A stretch of 53,599 nt of DNA from Mycobacteriales bacterium (GTDB lineage Bacteria; Actinomycetota; Actinomycetes; JAFAQI01; DASSKL01): positions 1 through 53,599 of the forward strand of contig DASSKL010000084.1 of NCBI GenBank assembly GCA_035690485.1, read 5' to 3'. Shown in pieces: positions 1-8,274 of the stretch; within the stretch, counting starts at the first letter, position 1, and each line of letters starts with the position of its first letter. Under the pieces are notes generated by a model. It did no database searches and was not told where the DNA came from. It saw only the letters and a program-made list of their open reading frames with translations. Made by a program: the position numbers and the translations under genes.

Positions 1-5
1 GCGTC

Positions 6-356
6 TCAGCAGGTGAGCGGCTCGTCGCAGCCGAGATAGCTCGCGAGGATCGACGCCTGCTCGGCGAGGTCGTCGGCCGGGCCGTCCGGTCCGAGTCGCC
101 GTAGCGTGTCGACGGTCTCCATCAGCTCGTCGTACTCCTGCCGCACGATGTCGCGAATCTCCGCCTCGTCGACGCGACGTCGGGCGACGTCCGCGAACAA
201 CCCGGTGGCCACGACCTCGTCGTACGCCGGGTCGACGGACTCCGCGTTGTCGATGGCGGCGAGAGTCGTGCGCAGCACGGTGACGCGGGCGGCATCCCGC
301 GACTTGATCGCCACGGTCAGGTCCGCCCGCATCCGCTGGCGGATCGGCGCGTTCAC
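6..356 (-). CDS. GatB/YqeY-domain protein
   Basis: About 116 residues beginning with a helical segment (RADLTVAIKSRD, then VLRTTLAAIDNAE) typical of the YqeY family, which resembles the tail of the amidotransferase subunit GatB. The family is associated with tRNA amidotransferase-like functions, but the role of free-standing YqeY is not settled. It is shorter than the roughly 150 residues of E. coli YqeY. I chose the GTG at 356 because the protein then starts like other family members and because a -10 match (TACGGT) lies 7 nt upstream, consistent with a leaderless mRNA. The open frame continues to 644, but that extension has no family character. The gene is divergent from the patatin gene. 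Confidence 0.75.
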   Translation of the reverse strand: MNAPIRQRMRADLTVAIKSRDAARVTVLRTTLAAIDNAESVDPAYDEVVATGLFADVARRRVDEAEIRDIVRQEYDELMETVDTLRRLGPDGPADDLAEQASILASYLGCDEPLTC

Positions 357-363
357 GCGCAGG

Positions 364-369
364 ACCGTA
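364..369 (-). promoter_or_regulatory. -10 element of the yqeY-like gene (leaderless)
   Basis: TACGGT on the minus strand, 7 nt before the GTG at 356. It fits the actinobacterial TANNNT -10 with transcription starting at or next to the start codon. No clear -35 is visible. Confidence 0.4.
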
Positions 370-494
370 CGACGGCGGGCCCGCGTCGATCGACTGCTTT
401 TCGCTCCGGAAGGGGTTGCGGAATCGCCGGGTCGTGCCACGGTGTTGCTCCGAGACAAGGGCATGCCGTGCGGCATGCGGCGAGAGGCGGGGCC

Positions 495-1430
495 ATGGTC
501 ACGGCGTTCGTCTTGTCCGGTGGGGGCAGCCTCGGGGCGGTTCAGGTCGGCATGCTCCAGGCGCTCGCCGAGCGCGGCGTCGAGCCGGACCTGCTGGTCG
601 GCACGTCGGCCGGCGCGCTCAATGCGAGCTACGTTGCGGGTCACGGCGGCGGCCGTGCGGCGCTGGAGGACCTGGGCGACGTCTGGCGGGGGCTACGCCG
701 CCGAGACGTCTTCCCGCTCAACGCCGCCCGTGCCGCGGGTGCGGTCGCGGGCGCGGTGTCGTCGCTGTGCTCCAGCGAGGCGCTGCGCCGGCTCGCGCGC
801 CACCACCTGAGCTTCGACCGCCTCGAGGACGCTTCGATCCCCTTGCACCTCGTCGCCACCGACGTCCGCAGCGGGGAAGAGGTGCTGCTCTCGACGGGCG
901 ACGCGGTGACCGCCGTGATGGCCAGTGCCGCGATCCCGGCGGTGTTCCCGGCCGTGCCGATCGACGGGCGGCACCTGGTCGACGGAGGTATCGCCGACAA
1001 CTGCGCCATCATGCAGGCGATCTCGCTCGGTGCGGATCGGGTCTACGTCCTGCCGGGCGGCTACGCCTGTGCGCTCGACCGGCCGCCAGCCACCGCGCTC
1101 GGCTCGGCACTGCAGGCGCTCACCCTGCTCATCGAGCAACGGCTCCTCTTCGACGTCGCCAACGCCGCCGACCTCGTCGACCTGCGGTTGCTCCCGCCGC
1201 TGTGCCCGCTCGCCGTCTCGTCGATCGACTTCCGTCACGGTGGCGAGCTGATCGACCGGGCGCGCGCCACCTCCCTGGCCTGGCTCGACGACGCGGCGGA
1301 CCGTAGCCCGCGGCCGGAGCGCTTCCTGTCCCTGCACAGCCACGGCGCGCACCGAGGCCGGGTGCCGGCGGCGCGGAAGCCGGCTGCGGCCCCAACCACC
1401 GAGACGCCCGCTCCTGTCACGGATGGGTGA
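495..1430 (+). CDS. Patatin-like phospholipase family protein
   Basis: A 311-residue predicted serine acyl hydrolase. The glycine-rich oxyanion loop (GGGSLGA) is close to the N terminus, the nucleophile elbow GTSAG follows at about residue 40, and the catalytic aspartate of the Ser-Asp dyad sits in VDGG at about residue 165. These are the hallmarks of bacterial patatin-fold lipases, which deacylate membrane or storage lipids. There is no signal peptide, so it is probably cytoplasmic or membrane-associated. The start is the ATG at 495, preceded by a GAGGCGG-type ribosome site; an in-frame GTG-type start at 468 is less likely. The last 35 or so residues are basic and proline-rich and probably disordered. 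The substrate is unknown. Confidence 0.85.
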   Translation: MVTAFVLSGGGSLGAVQVGMLQALAERGVEPDLLVGTSAGALNASYVAGHGGGRAALEDLGDVWRGLRRRDVFPLNAARAAGAVAGAVSSLCSSEALRRLARHHLSFDRLEDASIPLHLVATDVRSGEEVLLSTGDAVTAVMASAAIPAVFPAVPIDGRHLVDGGIADNCAIMQAISLGADRVYVLPGGYACALDRPPATALGSALQALTLLIEQRLLFDVANAADLVDLRLLPPLCPLAVSSIDFRHGGELIDRARATSLAWLDDAADRSPRPERFLSLHSHGAHRGRVPAARKPAAAPTTETPAPVTDG

Positions 1431-1482
1431 CATTGGCCTCACCAAGGTGTAGCCGCTGCGATCCGCGTACATAGACCTCGCG

Positions 1483-1544
1483 CGGGCCGCGACGTGGCAT
1501 ACACGCCTGTAAGTGGGCTTCAGTGCGTGGGACGTCGCGGCCCG
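1483..1544. terminator. 13-bp inverted repeat between convergent genes
   Basis: A perfect 13-bp inverted repeat (arms 1483-1495 and 1532-1544, CGGGCCGCGACGT and its complement) encloses a 36-nt spacer. A 5-bp inner pair (1502-1506 with 1525-1529) lies inside it. It sits between the convergent patatin and crotonase genes, where it could act as a bidirectional terminator. There is no T tract. Confidence 0.45.
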
Positions 1545-1582
1545 ACCAAATCTCCGCTCGAACCCCCCTCGCGACGCGCGGG

Positions 1583-2386
1583 TCAGTCCTTGAAGACCGG
1601 GTCGCGCTTCTCGAAGTAGGCCGTCACGGCTTCGACCTGGTTGGGCGAGCCGATGAGCCCGCCGATCGTCGCCCGCTCGTCGGCGAACTGCTGCGCCACC
1701 GGTGCGATGCCCGACTGGTTGAGCAGCTGCTTTGCCCCGCGGACCGCCGCCGGGCTCTTGGCCGCGATCTCGCGGGCCAGCGCCAGCGCGTCGTCCAGCG
1801 GGCTGTCCGAGACCCGCGTGGCCAGCCCGATGCGCACGCACTCCTCGCCGGAGACCATGCGACCGGTCCACGTCAGCTCCTTGGCGACGTCGAGGCCGAC
1901 CAGGCGTGGCAGCATCCACGTGCCCGTCATGTCGGGCACCAGCCCCCACCGCACCTCGAGCACGGACAGCCGGGCGTCGGGCGCGACGATGCGGATGTCG
2001 GCGCCCAGCGCGATCTGGATGCCGCCGCCCAGGGCGACGCCGTGGATCGCGGCGATGACGGGGACCGGCAGCTCTTGCCAGACGTAGGCGGCCTGCTGCC
2101 CGAGGTGCGTGATGCGCCCGTCGGTGTCGCCGATGCGGGCGGTGGGTCGCGCCTGCGCCTCGCCGCTCGCCATCGCCTGGAAGCTGCCGAAGTCAAGGCC
2201 GGCGCAGAAGCCACGCCCCTCGCCGGAGAGGACCACCGCCCGCACGGAGGGGTCGCCCTTCAACTGCTCTCCGGCCTCGACGATGCCCGCGAACATCGCC
2301 GGGTCGAGAGCGTTGATCTTGTCGGGGCGGTTGAGCCGTACATCGGCCACGCCTCCGTCGATGGACACGCTCACGCGATCAGACAT
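1583..2386 (-). CDS. Enoyl-CoA hydratase/isomerase (crotonase) family protein
   Basis: A 267-residue crotonase-fold protein. Both oxyanion-hole regions are recognisable (GRGFCAGLDF near residue 65 and HGVALGGGIQ near residue 115). Of the two catalytic glutamates of classical enoyl-CoA hydratase, the second is present (LEVRWG), but the first position reads Gln (GGGIQ). Simple hydration may therefore not be its reaction, and isomerase, thioesterase or another crotonase chemistry is possible. The start is the ATG at 2386, which has a TACAGT -10 exactly 6 nt upstream on the minus strand. The frame remains open to 2551, but that extension crosses the rex promoter and is rejected. The gene is divergent from rex. 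Confidence 0.85.
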   Translation of the reverse strand: MSDRVSVSIDGGVADVRLNRPDKINALDPAMFAGIVEAGEQLKGDPSVRAVVLSGEGRGFCAGLDFGSFQAMASGEAQARPTARIGDTDGRITHLGQQAAYVWQELPVPVIAAIHGVALGGGIQIALGADIRIVAPDARLSVLEVRWGLVPDMTGTWMLPRLVGLDVAKELTWTGRMVSGEECVRIGLATRVSDSPLDDALALAREIAAKSPAAVRGAKQLLNQSGIAPVAQQFADERATIGGLIGSPNQVEAVTAYFEKRDPVFKD

Positions 2387-2392
2387 GCGCCG

Positions 2393-2398
2393 ACTGTA
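2393..2398 (-). promoter_or_regulatory. -10 element of the crotonase gene (leaderless)
   Basis: TACAGT on the minus strand is separated by 6 nt from the ATG at 2386. This spacing makes the A of the ATG the likely first transcribed base. Confidence 0.45.
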
Positions 2399-2528
2399 GT
2401 GCCGGCCCGCCTCGCCCGGTCGGCCCGTGCGCCGTGCGGGGTCTCGCGTCGAGCACGTCGCACTCCTCGCGCTCCTCCGCGTCGGCGTGTGCCTGCACGT
2501 CGCAGGCCGTGACGCACCTCTCGTGCAC

Positions 2529-2535
2529 TTGTGAA
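2529..2535 (+). promoter_or_regulatory. Extra Rex half-site
   Basis: TTGTGAA is a perfect left half of the Rex operator. It lies 15 bp upstream of the full operator in the same orientation. No matching right half follows at the usual 4-nt spacing, so it could at most be a weak auxiliary site. Confidence 0.3.
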
Positions 2536-2543
2536 ACGTGACT

Positions 2544-2561
2544 TTGTGCATTCGTTCACAA
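2544..2561. promoter_or_regulatory. Rex operator at the rex-hem promoter
   Basis: TTGTGCATTCGTTCACAA matches the Rex consensus TTGTGAANNNNTTCACAA at all but one defined position (C for A in the left half). It overlaps the putative -35 TTGTGC (2544-2549), which is 17 bp from the -10 TACCCT (2567-2572). Rex bound at low NADH/NAD+ would block RNA polymerase. The inference is autorepression of rex together with hemA, hemC, hemD and hemB, as known for rex-hemACD in Streptomyces. Confidence 0.85.
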
Positions 2562-2566
2562 AGCCT

Positions 2567-2572
2567 TACCCT
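2567..2572 (+). promoter_or_regulatory. -10 element of the rex-hem operon
   Basis: TACCCT, 17 bp downstream of TTGTGC. Transcription would be expected to start near 2579, which is also the ATG of the 8-codon ORF that precedes rex. Confidence 0.55.
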
Positions 2573-2578
2573 GACCGC

Positions 2579-2605
2579 ATGGTCGCGTCCGCCGCCGCAT
2601 CGTGA
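2579..2605 (+). CDS. 8-codon leader ORF overlapping the rex start
   Basis: An ATG lies 6 nt after the -10 TACCCT and opens a frame encoding MVASAAAS. It stops at the TGA at 2603-2605, which overlaps the rex GTG (2602-2604) in a GTGA. The rex start has no convincing ribosome site of its own, so ribosomes that load on the leaderless ATG and terminate here could re-initiate on rex. This is inferred from geometry only; no homology can be expected at this size. Confidence 0.4.
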   Translation: MVASAAAS

Positions 2606-3330
2606 ACGCCTCCGGCGCCGGTGCGAGGCCCGGTGTCCCCGAGGCCACGGTCGCGCGGCTCCCGGTTTACCTACGGGCGCTGACGACGCTCGCCGAACAG
2701 GGCACCGCCACTGTCTCCTCCGAGGCTCTCGCCAGCGCCGCCGGGGTCAACTCGGCGAAGGTCCGCAAGGACCTGTCGCACCTCGGCTCCTACGGCACCC
2801 GAGGGGTCGGCTACGACGTCGAGTACCTCGTCTACCAGATCTCCCGCACCCTGGGGCTGACCCAGCACTGGAACGTCGTCATCGTCGGCATCGGTTACCT
2901 GGGCCACGCGCTCGCGAACTACGCCGGCTTCGGCTCCCGGGGCTTCCAGATCGTTGCCCTGGTCGACGCGCAGCCGGCGATCGTCGGCGAGCGCATCGCC
3001 GGCCTCGAGGTCTTGCACATCGACGAGCTGGAGACCGTGGTCAAGGAGTCGGAGGTCTCCATCGGCGTCATCGCGACACCGGCGGGAGCGGCCCAGGACG
3101 TCTGCGACCGGCTCGTCGCCGCCGGCGTGACCAGCGTCCTCAACTTCGCCCCGACCGTCCTCTCGGTGCCCGGGGGCGTCGACGTCCGCAAGGTCGACCT
3201 ATCGACCGAGCTGCAGATCCTCGCCTTCCACGAGCAGCGCAAGGCGGCCACGACGGCGGCTGCGACCAGCGCGGCCGCGGAGGCCGCGCGTGCCGCCATC
3301 GCCGGCCTCGACGAGGCGGCGGTCTCGTGA
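2602..3330 (+). CDS. rex: Redox-sensing transcriptional repressor Rex
   Basis: A 242-residue cytoplasmic dimeric repressor that senses the NADH/NAD+ ratio. The N-terminal winged-helix domain (about residues 10-85) carries the Rex signature region with RKDLSHLGSYGTRGVGY. The C-terminal Rossmann domain has the dinucleotide loop GIGYLG at residues 96-101 and VDAQP after the second strand. The last 35 residues are alanine-rich. Translation starts at GTG 2602; the upstream ATG at 2579 is out of frame. It is the first full gene of an operon with hemA, hemC, hemD and hemB, and the near-consensus operator at 2544-2561 implies autoregulation. A second operator lies before the nuo operon. Confidence 0.95.
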   Translation: MNASGAGARPGVPEATVARLPVYLRALTTLAEQGTATVSSEALASAAGVNSAKVRKDLSHLGSYGTRGVGYDVEYLVYQISRTLGLTQHWNVVIVGIGYLGHALANYAGFGSRGFQIVALVDAQPAIVGERIAGLEVLHIDELETVVKESEVSIGVIATPAGAAQDVCDRLVAAGVTSVLNFAPTVLSVPGGVDVRKVDLSTELQILAFHEQRKAATTAAATSAAAEAARAAIAGLDEAAVS

Positions 3331-4643
3331 GCGTCCTCGTCGTCGGGTTGTCCCATCGCAGCGCACCCGTCGCGCTGCTGGAACGCGCCGCCCTCGCCGC
3401 CGACGACGTGCCGAAGGTGCTCGTCGAGCTGCTGCGCGCTCCCGGTGTCGATGAGGCCCTGGTGGCCTCCACCTGCAACCGGGTGGAGGTCTACGCCGAG
3501 GTCGAGAAGTTCCACGGCGGCGTGCAGGCGATCTCCGACCTGCTGGCGCAGGTGTCCGGCATCCCGCTCGATGAGCTCACCGACCACCTCTACGTGCACT
3601 ACGAGGACCGCGCGGTGCAGCACCTGTTCACCGTGGCGTGCGGCCTCGACTCGATGGTCGTCGGCGAGGCGCAGATCCTCGGCCAGCTGCGATCGGCCTA
3701 CGCGGTGGCGCGCAAGGAGGGCGCCCTCGGGCGCACGTTGACCCCGTTGGTGCAGCGCGCCCTGCGGGTCGGCAAGCGGGCCCACAGCGAGACCGGCATC
3801 GACAAGGCCGGCCAGTCCCTGGTGAGCGTCGGGCTCGACCTCGGCGCCCAGGCGCTCGGCGGGCTCGTCGGGCGCAGCGCGCTGATCGTGGGCGCGGGGT
3901 CGATGGCGGCGCTGGCGGGCGCAACGCTCCGGCGGGCCGACGCCGGGGCCATCACCGTCGCCAACCGCACGCCCGCGCACGCCGCCCGGCTCGCCGACTC
4001 GCTCGGCGGTCGCGGCGCGGGACTCGCCGGCCTGACCGACGCGATCGCCGACGTCGACCTGCTCGTCTGCTGCACGGGGGCGACCGGCGCGGTCGTCAGC
4101 GTCGACGCGGTCGAGACGGCGATGAGCCGCCGACCCGACCGCCCGCTGTTCGTGCTCGACCTCGCGCTGCCCCGCGACGTCGACGCGGCCGTGCGGCAGG
4201 TGCCGGGCATCACCCTCGTCGATCTGGAGGCGCTGCGCGCGGTGCTGGAAGGTGAGCAGGTCGCGCGCGACGTCGAGGCCGTACGCCGCATCGTCACCGA
4301 CGACGTCGCCGACTACCTGTCCCAGCAGCGGTCCGCCCGGGTCGCACCGACCGTCGTCGCGCTGCGCTCCAAGGCCCAGGACGTCATGGATGCGGAGCTG
4401 TTGCGCCTCGCCGGGCGGCTGCCCGACGTCGACGAGCGCACCCGCCGCGAGATCGGCGACACCGTCCGGCGCGTGGTCGACAAGCTGCTGCACGCACCGA
4501 CCGTGCGGGTGAAGGAGCTGGCCGGGGCGCCCGGCGGCGACTCCTACGCGGAGGCGCTGCGCGAGCTGTTCGATCTCGACCCGGCCGCGCCCGTGGCGGT
4601 CACCCGCGCCGACGTGGCCGTCGATGAGGACGGTGCGCCGTGA
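3327..4643 (+). CDS. hemA: Glutamyl-tRNA reductase
   Basis: 438 residues. It reduces glutamyl-tRNA(Glu) with NADPH to glutamate-1-semialdehyde, the first step of C5-pathway tetrapyrrole synthesis. The catalytic cysteine is Cys50 in STCNRVE. The N-terminal catalytic domain is followed by an NADPH-binding Rossmann domain ([13 protein letters not shown], about residue 190) and a C-terminal helical dimerisation domain. The GTG start overlaps the rex stop in GTGA, so translation is probably coupled. Its product is used by HemL, which is encoded separately at 15.2 kb. Control by Rex is expected through the operon promoter. Confidence 0.97.
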   Translation: MSVLVVGLSHRSAPVALLERAALAADDVPKVLVELLRAPGVDEALVASTCNRVEVYAEVEKFHGGVQAISDLLAQVSGIPLDELTDHLYVHYEDRAVQHLFTVACGLDSMVVGEAQILGQLRSAYAVARKEGALGRTLTPLVQRALRVGKRAHSETGIDKAGQSLVSVGLDLGAQALGGLVGRSALIVGAGSMAALAGATLRRADAGAITVANRTPAHAARLADSLGGRGAGLAGLTDAIADVDLLVCCTGATGAVVSVDAVETAMSRRPDRPLFVLDLALPRDVDAAVRQVPGITLVDLEALRAVLEGEQVARDVEAVRRIVTDDVADYLSQQRSARVAPTVVALRSKAQDVMDAELLRLAGRLPDVDERTRREIGDTVRRVVDKLLHAPTVRVKELAGAPGGDSYAEALRELFDLDPAAPVAVTRADVAVDEDGAP

Positions 4644-5602
4644 ATGCGCTCCGGCTGGGCACCCGGCGCAGCGCCCTCGCGATGGCGCAGGCGCGGCTGG
4701 TCGCCGACGCCATCACCGCGCGCAGCGGCCGGGCGGTCGAGCTCGTCGAGGTCGTCACGGAGGGCGATCGCTCGCGAGCCGCGCTGGCGTCCTTGGGCGG
4801 CAGCGGCGTCTTCGTGACCGCCCTGCGCGAGCGACTGCTCGGCGGCGACGTCGACGTGGCCGTGCACTCGCTCAAGGACCTGCCCACGGCCGCCGCGCCC
4901 GGCCTTGCGCTCGCCGCGGTGCCGCGGCGGGAAGACCCGCGCGACGTGCTGGTCGCCCGCGCCGGCGCCACCCTGGCCGAGCTGCCCGAAGGTGCGCGCG
5001 TCGGCACCGGCTCGCCGCGCCGGGCCGCCCAGCTGCGAGCGCTCGGGCTGGGCCTCGAGATCGTCGCCATCCGCGGCAACGTCGACACCCGGCTGCGGGC
5101 CGTCGCCGAGGGTGACTTCGACGCGATCGTGCTCGCGCGCGCCGGCCTGGCCCGGCTCGGCCGGCTCGACGAGGTGACCGAGGTGCTCGACCCGCTGCAG
5201 ATGCTGCCGGCCCCCGGGCAGGGCGCGCTCGCGGTCGAGTGCCGGGCCGACGATCGCGCGGTTGCCGACCTGCTCGGCGCGCTCGACGACCCCGACAGTC
5301 GCGCCGCGGTCGCTGCCGAACGCGCGCTGCTCGCGACGCTGGAGGCGGGCTGCTCCGCACCGGTCGGCGCTCTCGCCGACGTGGCAGATGGCGGCGACGG
5401 GCTGGAACTGTTCCTGCGCGGATGCGTGGTCGCCGTCGACGGCGGGGACGCGGTGAGGGCGAGCGCGACCGGTGCGCCGGCCGCCGCCGCTGATGTAGGG
5501 GTCCGTCTCGCCCGCGAGCTGCTCGAGCTCGGCGCGGCGGGACTGATGGATCACACGAGCACTGACGTGAGCAAGGCCGAGAAGAGGGCGGGGTCCCTGT
5601 GA
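4640..5602 (+). CDS. hemC: Porphobilinogen deaminase (hydroxymethylbilane synthase)
   Basis: 320 residues. It polymerises four porphobilinogens into hydroxymethylbilane on a covalently bound dipyrromethane cofactor. The start [15 protein letters not shown], the substrate-binding stretch [19 protein letters not shown] and the cofactor-attachment cysteine Cys238 (GCSAPVGA) are all present. The length is normal. The GTG start overlaps the hemA stop by GTGA, keeping the operon translationally coupled. The C-terminal 25 residues are poorly conserved, as usual. Confidence 0.97.
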   Translation: MNALRLGTRRSALAMAQARLVADAITARSGRAVELVEVVTEGDRSRAALASLGGSGVFVTALRERLLGGDVDVAVHSLKDLPTAAAPGLALAAVPRREDPRDVLVARAGATLAELPEGARVGTGSPRRAAQLRALGLGLEIVAIRGNVDTRLRAVAEGDFDAIVLARAGLARLGRLDEVTEVLDPLQMLPAPGQGALAVECRADDRAVADLLGALDDPDSRAAVAAERALLATLEAGCSAPVGALADVADGGDGLELFLRGCVVAVDGGDAVRASATGAPAAAADVGVRLARELLELGAAGLMDHTSTDVSKAEKRAGSL

Positions 5603-7170
5603 GTTCGCGGACGCAGAAGAAGACCAACGGTCCCGTGACGTTCGTCGGCGCCGGTCCGGGCGACGACCGGCTCCTGACCGTGCGGGGAGCCGAAGTGCTG
5701 GCCGCCGCAGACGTCGTGGTCGCCGATCCGCAGCGGCACGCAGCACTGCTGCGCCGCTGCCGCGACGACGTGGAGGTCGTCGACGCCACCGGGCTCGACG
5801 CCGCTGCCGCCGTCAAGGCCCTGGTTGCCGCGGCGCGGGAGGGGCGGGCGGTCGTGCGGCTGCTCGACGGCGACCCGGCCCTCGACGGCGGCCTGGCCGA
5901 GGAGGCCGACGCCGTGGCCAAGGCCAAGCTGGGGTTCGAGGTCGTGCCCGGCGTCAGCGCCGCCGTCTCGGTGCCGGTGCACGCCGGCGTACCGCTGACG
6001 TCGGCGAAGGCACGGATGGTGAGCGTCGCCGACCTGCGTGCCGGGGCGCCCGACCCCGACTGGCCGGCGCTCGCCGCCGCCAACACCGTCGTGCTGCACG
6101 TTCCCGCGGGCGAGGTCGGCAAGGCCGCGACCGCGCTGGTCGAGCACGGTCGCTCGGCGGGCACACCGGTCGCCGTCACCGTCCGCGGCTCGACGACCCA
6201 GCAGCGCACGGTCGTCACGACGCTCGACACCGCGGAGTCCGACGTCGCGGCCGACGGGCTCGACGGCTCCGCTGTCGCCGTCGTCGGTGACGTCGTGAAG
6301 CTGCGTGACCGGCTCAGCTGGTTCGAGACCAAGCCGCTGTTCGGCTGGAAGGTCCTGGTGCCCCGCACCAAGGAGCAGGCCTGGTCGCTGTCGGAACAGC
6401 TGCGGTCCTACGGCGCGGTGCCCGTCGAGGTGCCGACGATCGCCGTCGAGCCGCCGCGCACACCGGCGCAGATGGACCGGGCCATCAACGGCATGGTCTC
6501 GGGCCGCTACCAGTGGGTCGTCTTCACCTCGACCAACGCGGTCCGGGCGGTGCGGCAGAAGTTCGAGCAGATCGGTCTCGATGCCCGGGCCATGGGCGGC
6601 ATGCGGATCGCGGTCGTCGGCGAGATGACCGGGCAGGCGCTGCGCGAGTGGGGCATCAACCCCGACCTGGTGCCGAGCGGCGAGCAGTCGAGCGAGGGCC
6701 TGCTCGAGGACTTCCCCGAGTACGACGACGTCTTCGACCACCTCGACCGGGTGTTCCTGCCCCGCGCCGACATCGCCACCGACACGCTCGTCGCGGGGCT
6801 GAAGGAGCGCGGCTGGCAGGTCGACGACGTGACCGCCTACCGCACCGTCCGCGCGGCGCCCCCGCCGGCCGAGACCCGCGAGGCGATCAAGACCGGCGGC
6901 TTCGACGCCGTGCTCTTCACGTCGAGCTCGACCGTGCGCAACCTCGTCGGCATCGCCGGCAAGCCCCACTCCTCGACGGTCATCGCGGTCATCGGCCCGC
7001 AGTCGGCGAAGACGGCGGAGGAGCACGGTCTGCGTGTCGACGTCCAGGCGTCGACCGCGTCCGCCGCCGCGCTCGCCGAGGCACTCGCGGAGTTCGGCCG
7101 CGAACGCCGGCTGGTCGACGACGAGCTGCCCGGCAAGGCCAACCGGGCCAAGGCCAAGAAGGGCAAGTGA
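5599..7170 (+). CDS. hemD: Uroporphyrinogen-III methyltransferase-like / uroporphyrinogen-III synthase fusion
   Basis: 523 residues in two domains. Residues about 12-245 have the fold of uroporphyrinogen-III C-methyltransferase (SUMT): [34 protein letters not shown], the [11 protein letters not shown] region and [14 protein letters not shown]. However, the usual GGDP-GRGGEE segment reads [13 protein letters not shown], and the YMG motif reads HVPAG. Residues about 250-505 are uroporphyrinogen-III synthase ([33 protein letters not shown]), which closes hydroxymethylbilane with D-ring inversion. The N-terminal domain may make precorrin-2 for siroheme/B12 or may have lost activity. The lysine-rich tail is notable. 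The GTG start overlaps hemC by GTGA. Confidence 0.92.
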   Translation: MSSRTQKKTNGPVTFVGAGPGDDRLLTVRGAEVLAAADVVVADPQRHAALLRRCRDDVEVVDATGLDAAAAVKALVAAAREGRAVVRLLDGDPALDGGLAEEADAVAKAKLGFEVVPGVSAAVSVPVHAGVPLTSAKARMVSVADLRAGAPDPDWPALAAANTVVLHVPAGEVGKAATALVEHGRSAGTPVAVTVRGSTTQQRTVVTTLDTAESDVAADGLDGSAVAVVGDVVKLRDRLSWFETKPLFGWKVLVPRTKEQAWSLSEQLRSYGAVPVEVPTIAVEPPRTPAQMDRAINGMVSGRYQWVVFTSTNAVRAVRQKFEQIGLDARAMGGMRIAVVGEMTGQALREWGINPDLVPSGEQSSEGLLEDFPEYDDVFDHLDRVFLPRADIATDTLVAGLKERGWQVDDVTAYRTVRAAPPPAETREAIKTGGFDAVLFTSSSTVRNLVGIAGKPHSSTVIAVIGPQSAKTAEEHGLRVDVQASTASAAALAEALAEFGRERRLVDDELPGKANRAKAKKGK

Positions 7171-8168
7171 CCGGCGCGGCGGCCGCCGCCGGCTTCCCGG
7201 CGGTGCGGCCGCGGCGCTGGCGGCGTACACCCGCGCTTCGCCGGCTGGTCGCCGAGACCCGGCTGCACCCCGCCGACCTCGTGCTGCCGATGTTCGTCAA
7301 GGAGGGCATCGGTGAGCCGCAGCCGGTGGCCTCGATGCCGGGCGTCGTGCAGCACACCCGCGACTCGCTGCGCAAGGCGGCGGCCGAGGCGGTCGACGCC
7401 GGGGTCGGCGGCCTGATCCTGTTCGGCATCCCCGCCGCCAAGGACGACCGGGGCTCGGCCGCCGACGACCCGCAGGGCGTCGTGCAGGTCGCCATGGCCG
7501 ACCTGGTCGCGGAGGTGGGCGACGCGACCGTGCTCATGAGCGACCTGTGCCTCGACGAGTACACCGACCACGGCCACTGCGGCCTGCTCACCGCCGACGG
7601 TGACGTCGACAACGACGCGACGCTCGAGCGCTACGCCTCGATCGCCGTCGCCCAGGCCGCCGCCGGCAGCCACGTCGTCGCGCCCAGCGGCATGATGGAC
7701 GGCCAGGTCGCCGCGATCCGGGCCGCGCTCGACGGCGCCGGCTTCGCGCACGTCGCGATCCTCGCCTACGCCGCGAAGTACGCCTCGGCCTTCTACGGAC
7801 CCTTCCGCGATGCCGCCGAGTGCGCGCCGCAGTTCGGCGACCGTGCGGGTTACCAGCAGGACCCGGGCGGCGCGCTCGAGGCGCTCCGCGAGGTGCGCCT
7901 CGACCTCGCCGAGGGCGCCGACGCCGTCATGGTGAAGCCTGCGCTGGCCTACCTCGACGTCGTACGCCGGGTGGCGGAGGAGGTCGACGTGCCGGTCGCC
8001 GCCTACCAGGTGAGCGGCGAGTACGCGATGGTGGAGGCGGCCGCCGCCCAGGGCTGGCTGGACCGCGAGCGGACGATCCTCGAGACGGTGACCGCGATCC
8101 GTCGGGCCGGTGCCCGCATGATCCTCACCTACTGGGCCGTTGAGGTGGCTGCGCGCCTGCAGGCGTAA
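7167..8168 (+). CDS. hemB: Delta-aminolevulinic acid dehydratase (porphobilinogen synthase)
   Basis: 333 residues. It condenses two 5-aminolevulinates into porphobilinogen. The Schiff-base lysines are Lys204 (AAKYASAF) and Lys257 (MVKPAL). The metal-site segment reads DLCLDEYTDHGHCG, with Cys128 and Cys138 kept but Asp130 in place of the middle cysteine of the three-cysteine zinc form. Metal dependence is therefore not obvious from sequence. The GTG start overlaps the hemD stop (GTGA), making this the last gene of the coupled rex-hemA-hemC-hemD-hemB chain. In many genomes hemB is not attached to the rex-hemACD unit. Confidence 0.97.
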   Translation: MTGAAAAAGFPAVRPRRWRRTPALRRLVAETRLHPADLVLPMFVKEGIGEPQPVASMPGVVQHTRDSLRKAAAEAVDAGVGGLILFGIPAAKDDRGSAADDPQGVVQVAMADLVAEVGDATVLMSDLCLDEYTDHGHCGLLTADGDVDNDATLERYASIAVAQAAAGSHVVAPSGMMDGQVAAIRAALDGAGFAHVAILAYAAKYASAFYGPFRDAAECAPQFGDRAGYQQDPGGALEALREVRLDLAEGADAVMVKPALAYLDVVRRVAEEVDVPVAAYQVSGEYAMVEAAAAQGWLDRERTILETVTAIRRAGARMILTYWAVEVAARLQA

Positions 8169-8274
8169 CCCCGCACGATCTGCGTCGTTGGACCCCCCTA
8201 GAGATGCTGGACGTTCGTTCAATAAGTTGGCCGGACTCGTCCCGGTTTGCGCCCATCGAGGCCACTAGGGGGTC

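Noticed and set aside
1483-1548. tRNA-like element (acceptor-like stem and ACCA)
   Set aside because: Only 66 nt, the stem is 13 bp continuous, and there is no T-loop, D-loop or anticodon arm. Kept only as a hairpin.
2387-2551. N-terminal extension of the crotonase gene up to 2551
   Set aside because: It would overlap the Rex operator and rex promoter, encodes unconserved basic sequence, and the ATG at 2386 has its own -10.
2579-2601. ATG 2579 as an alternative start of rex
   Set aside because: It is out of frame with rex and stops after 8 codons; treated as a separate leader ORF.
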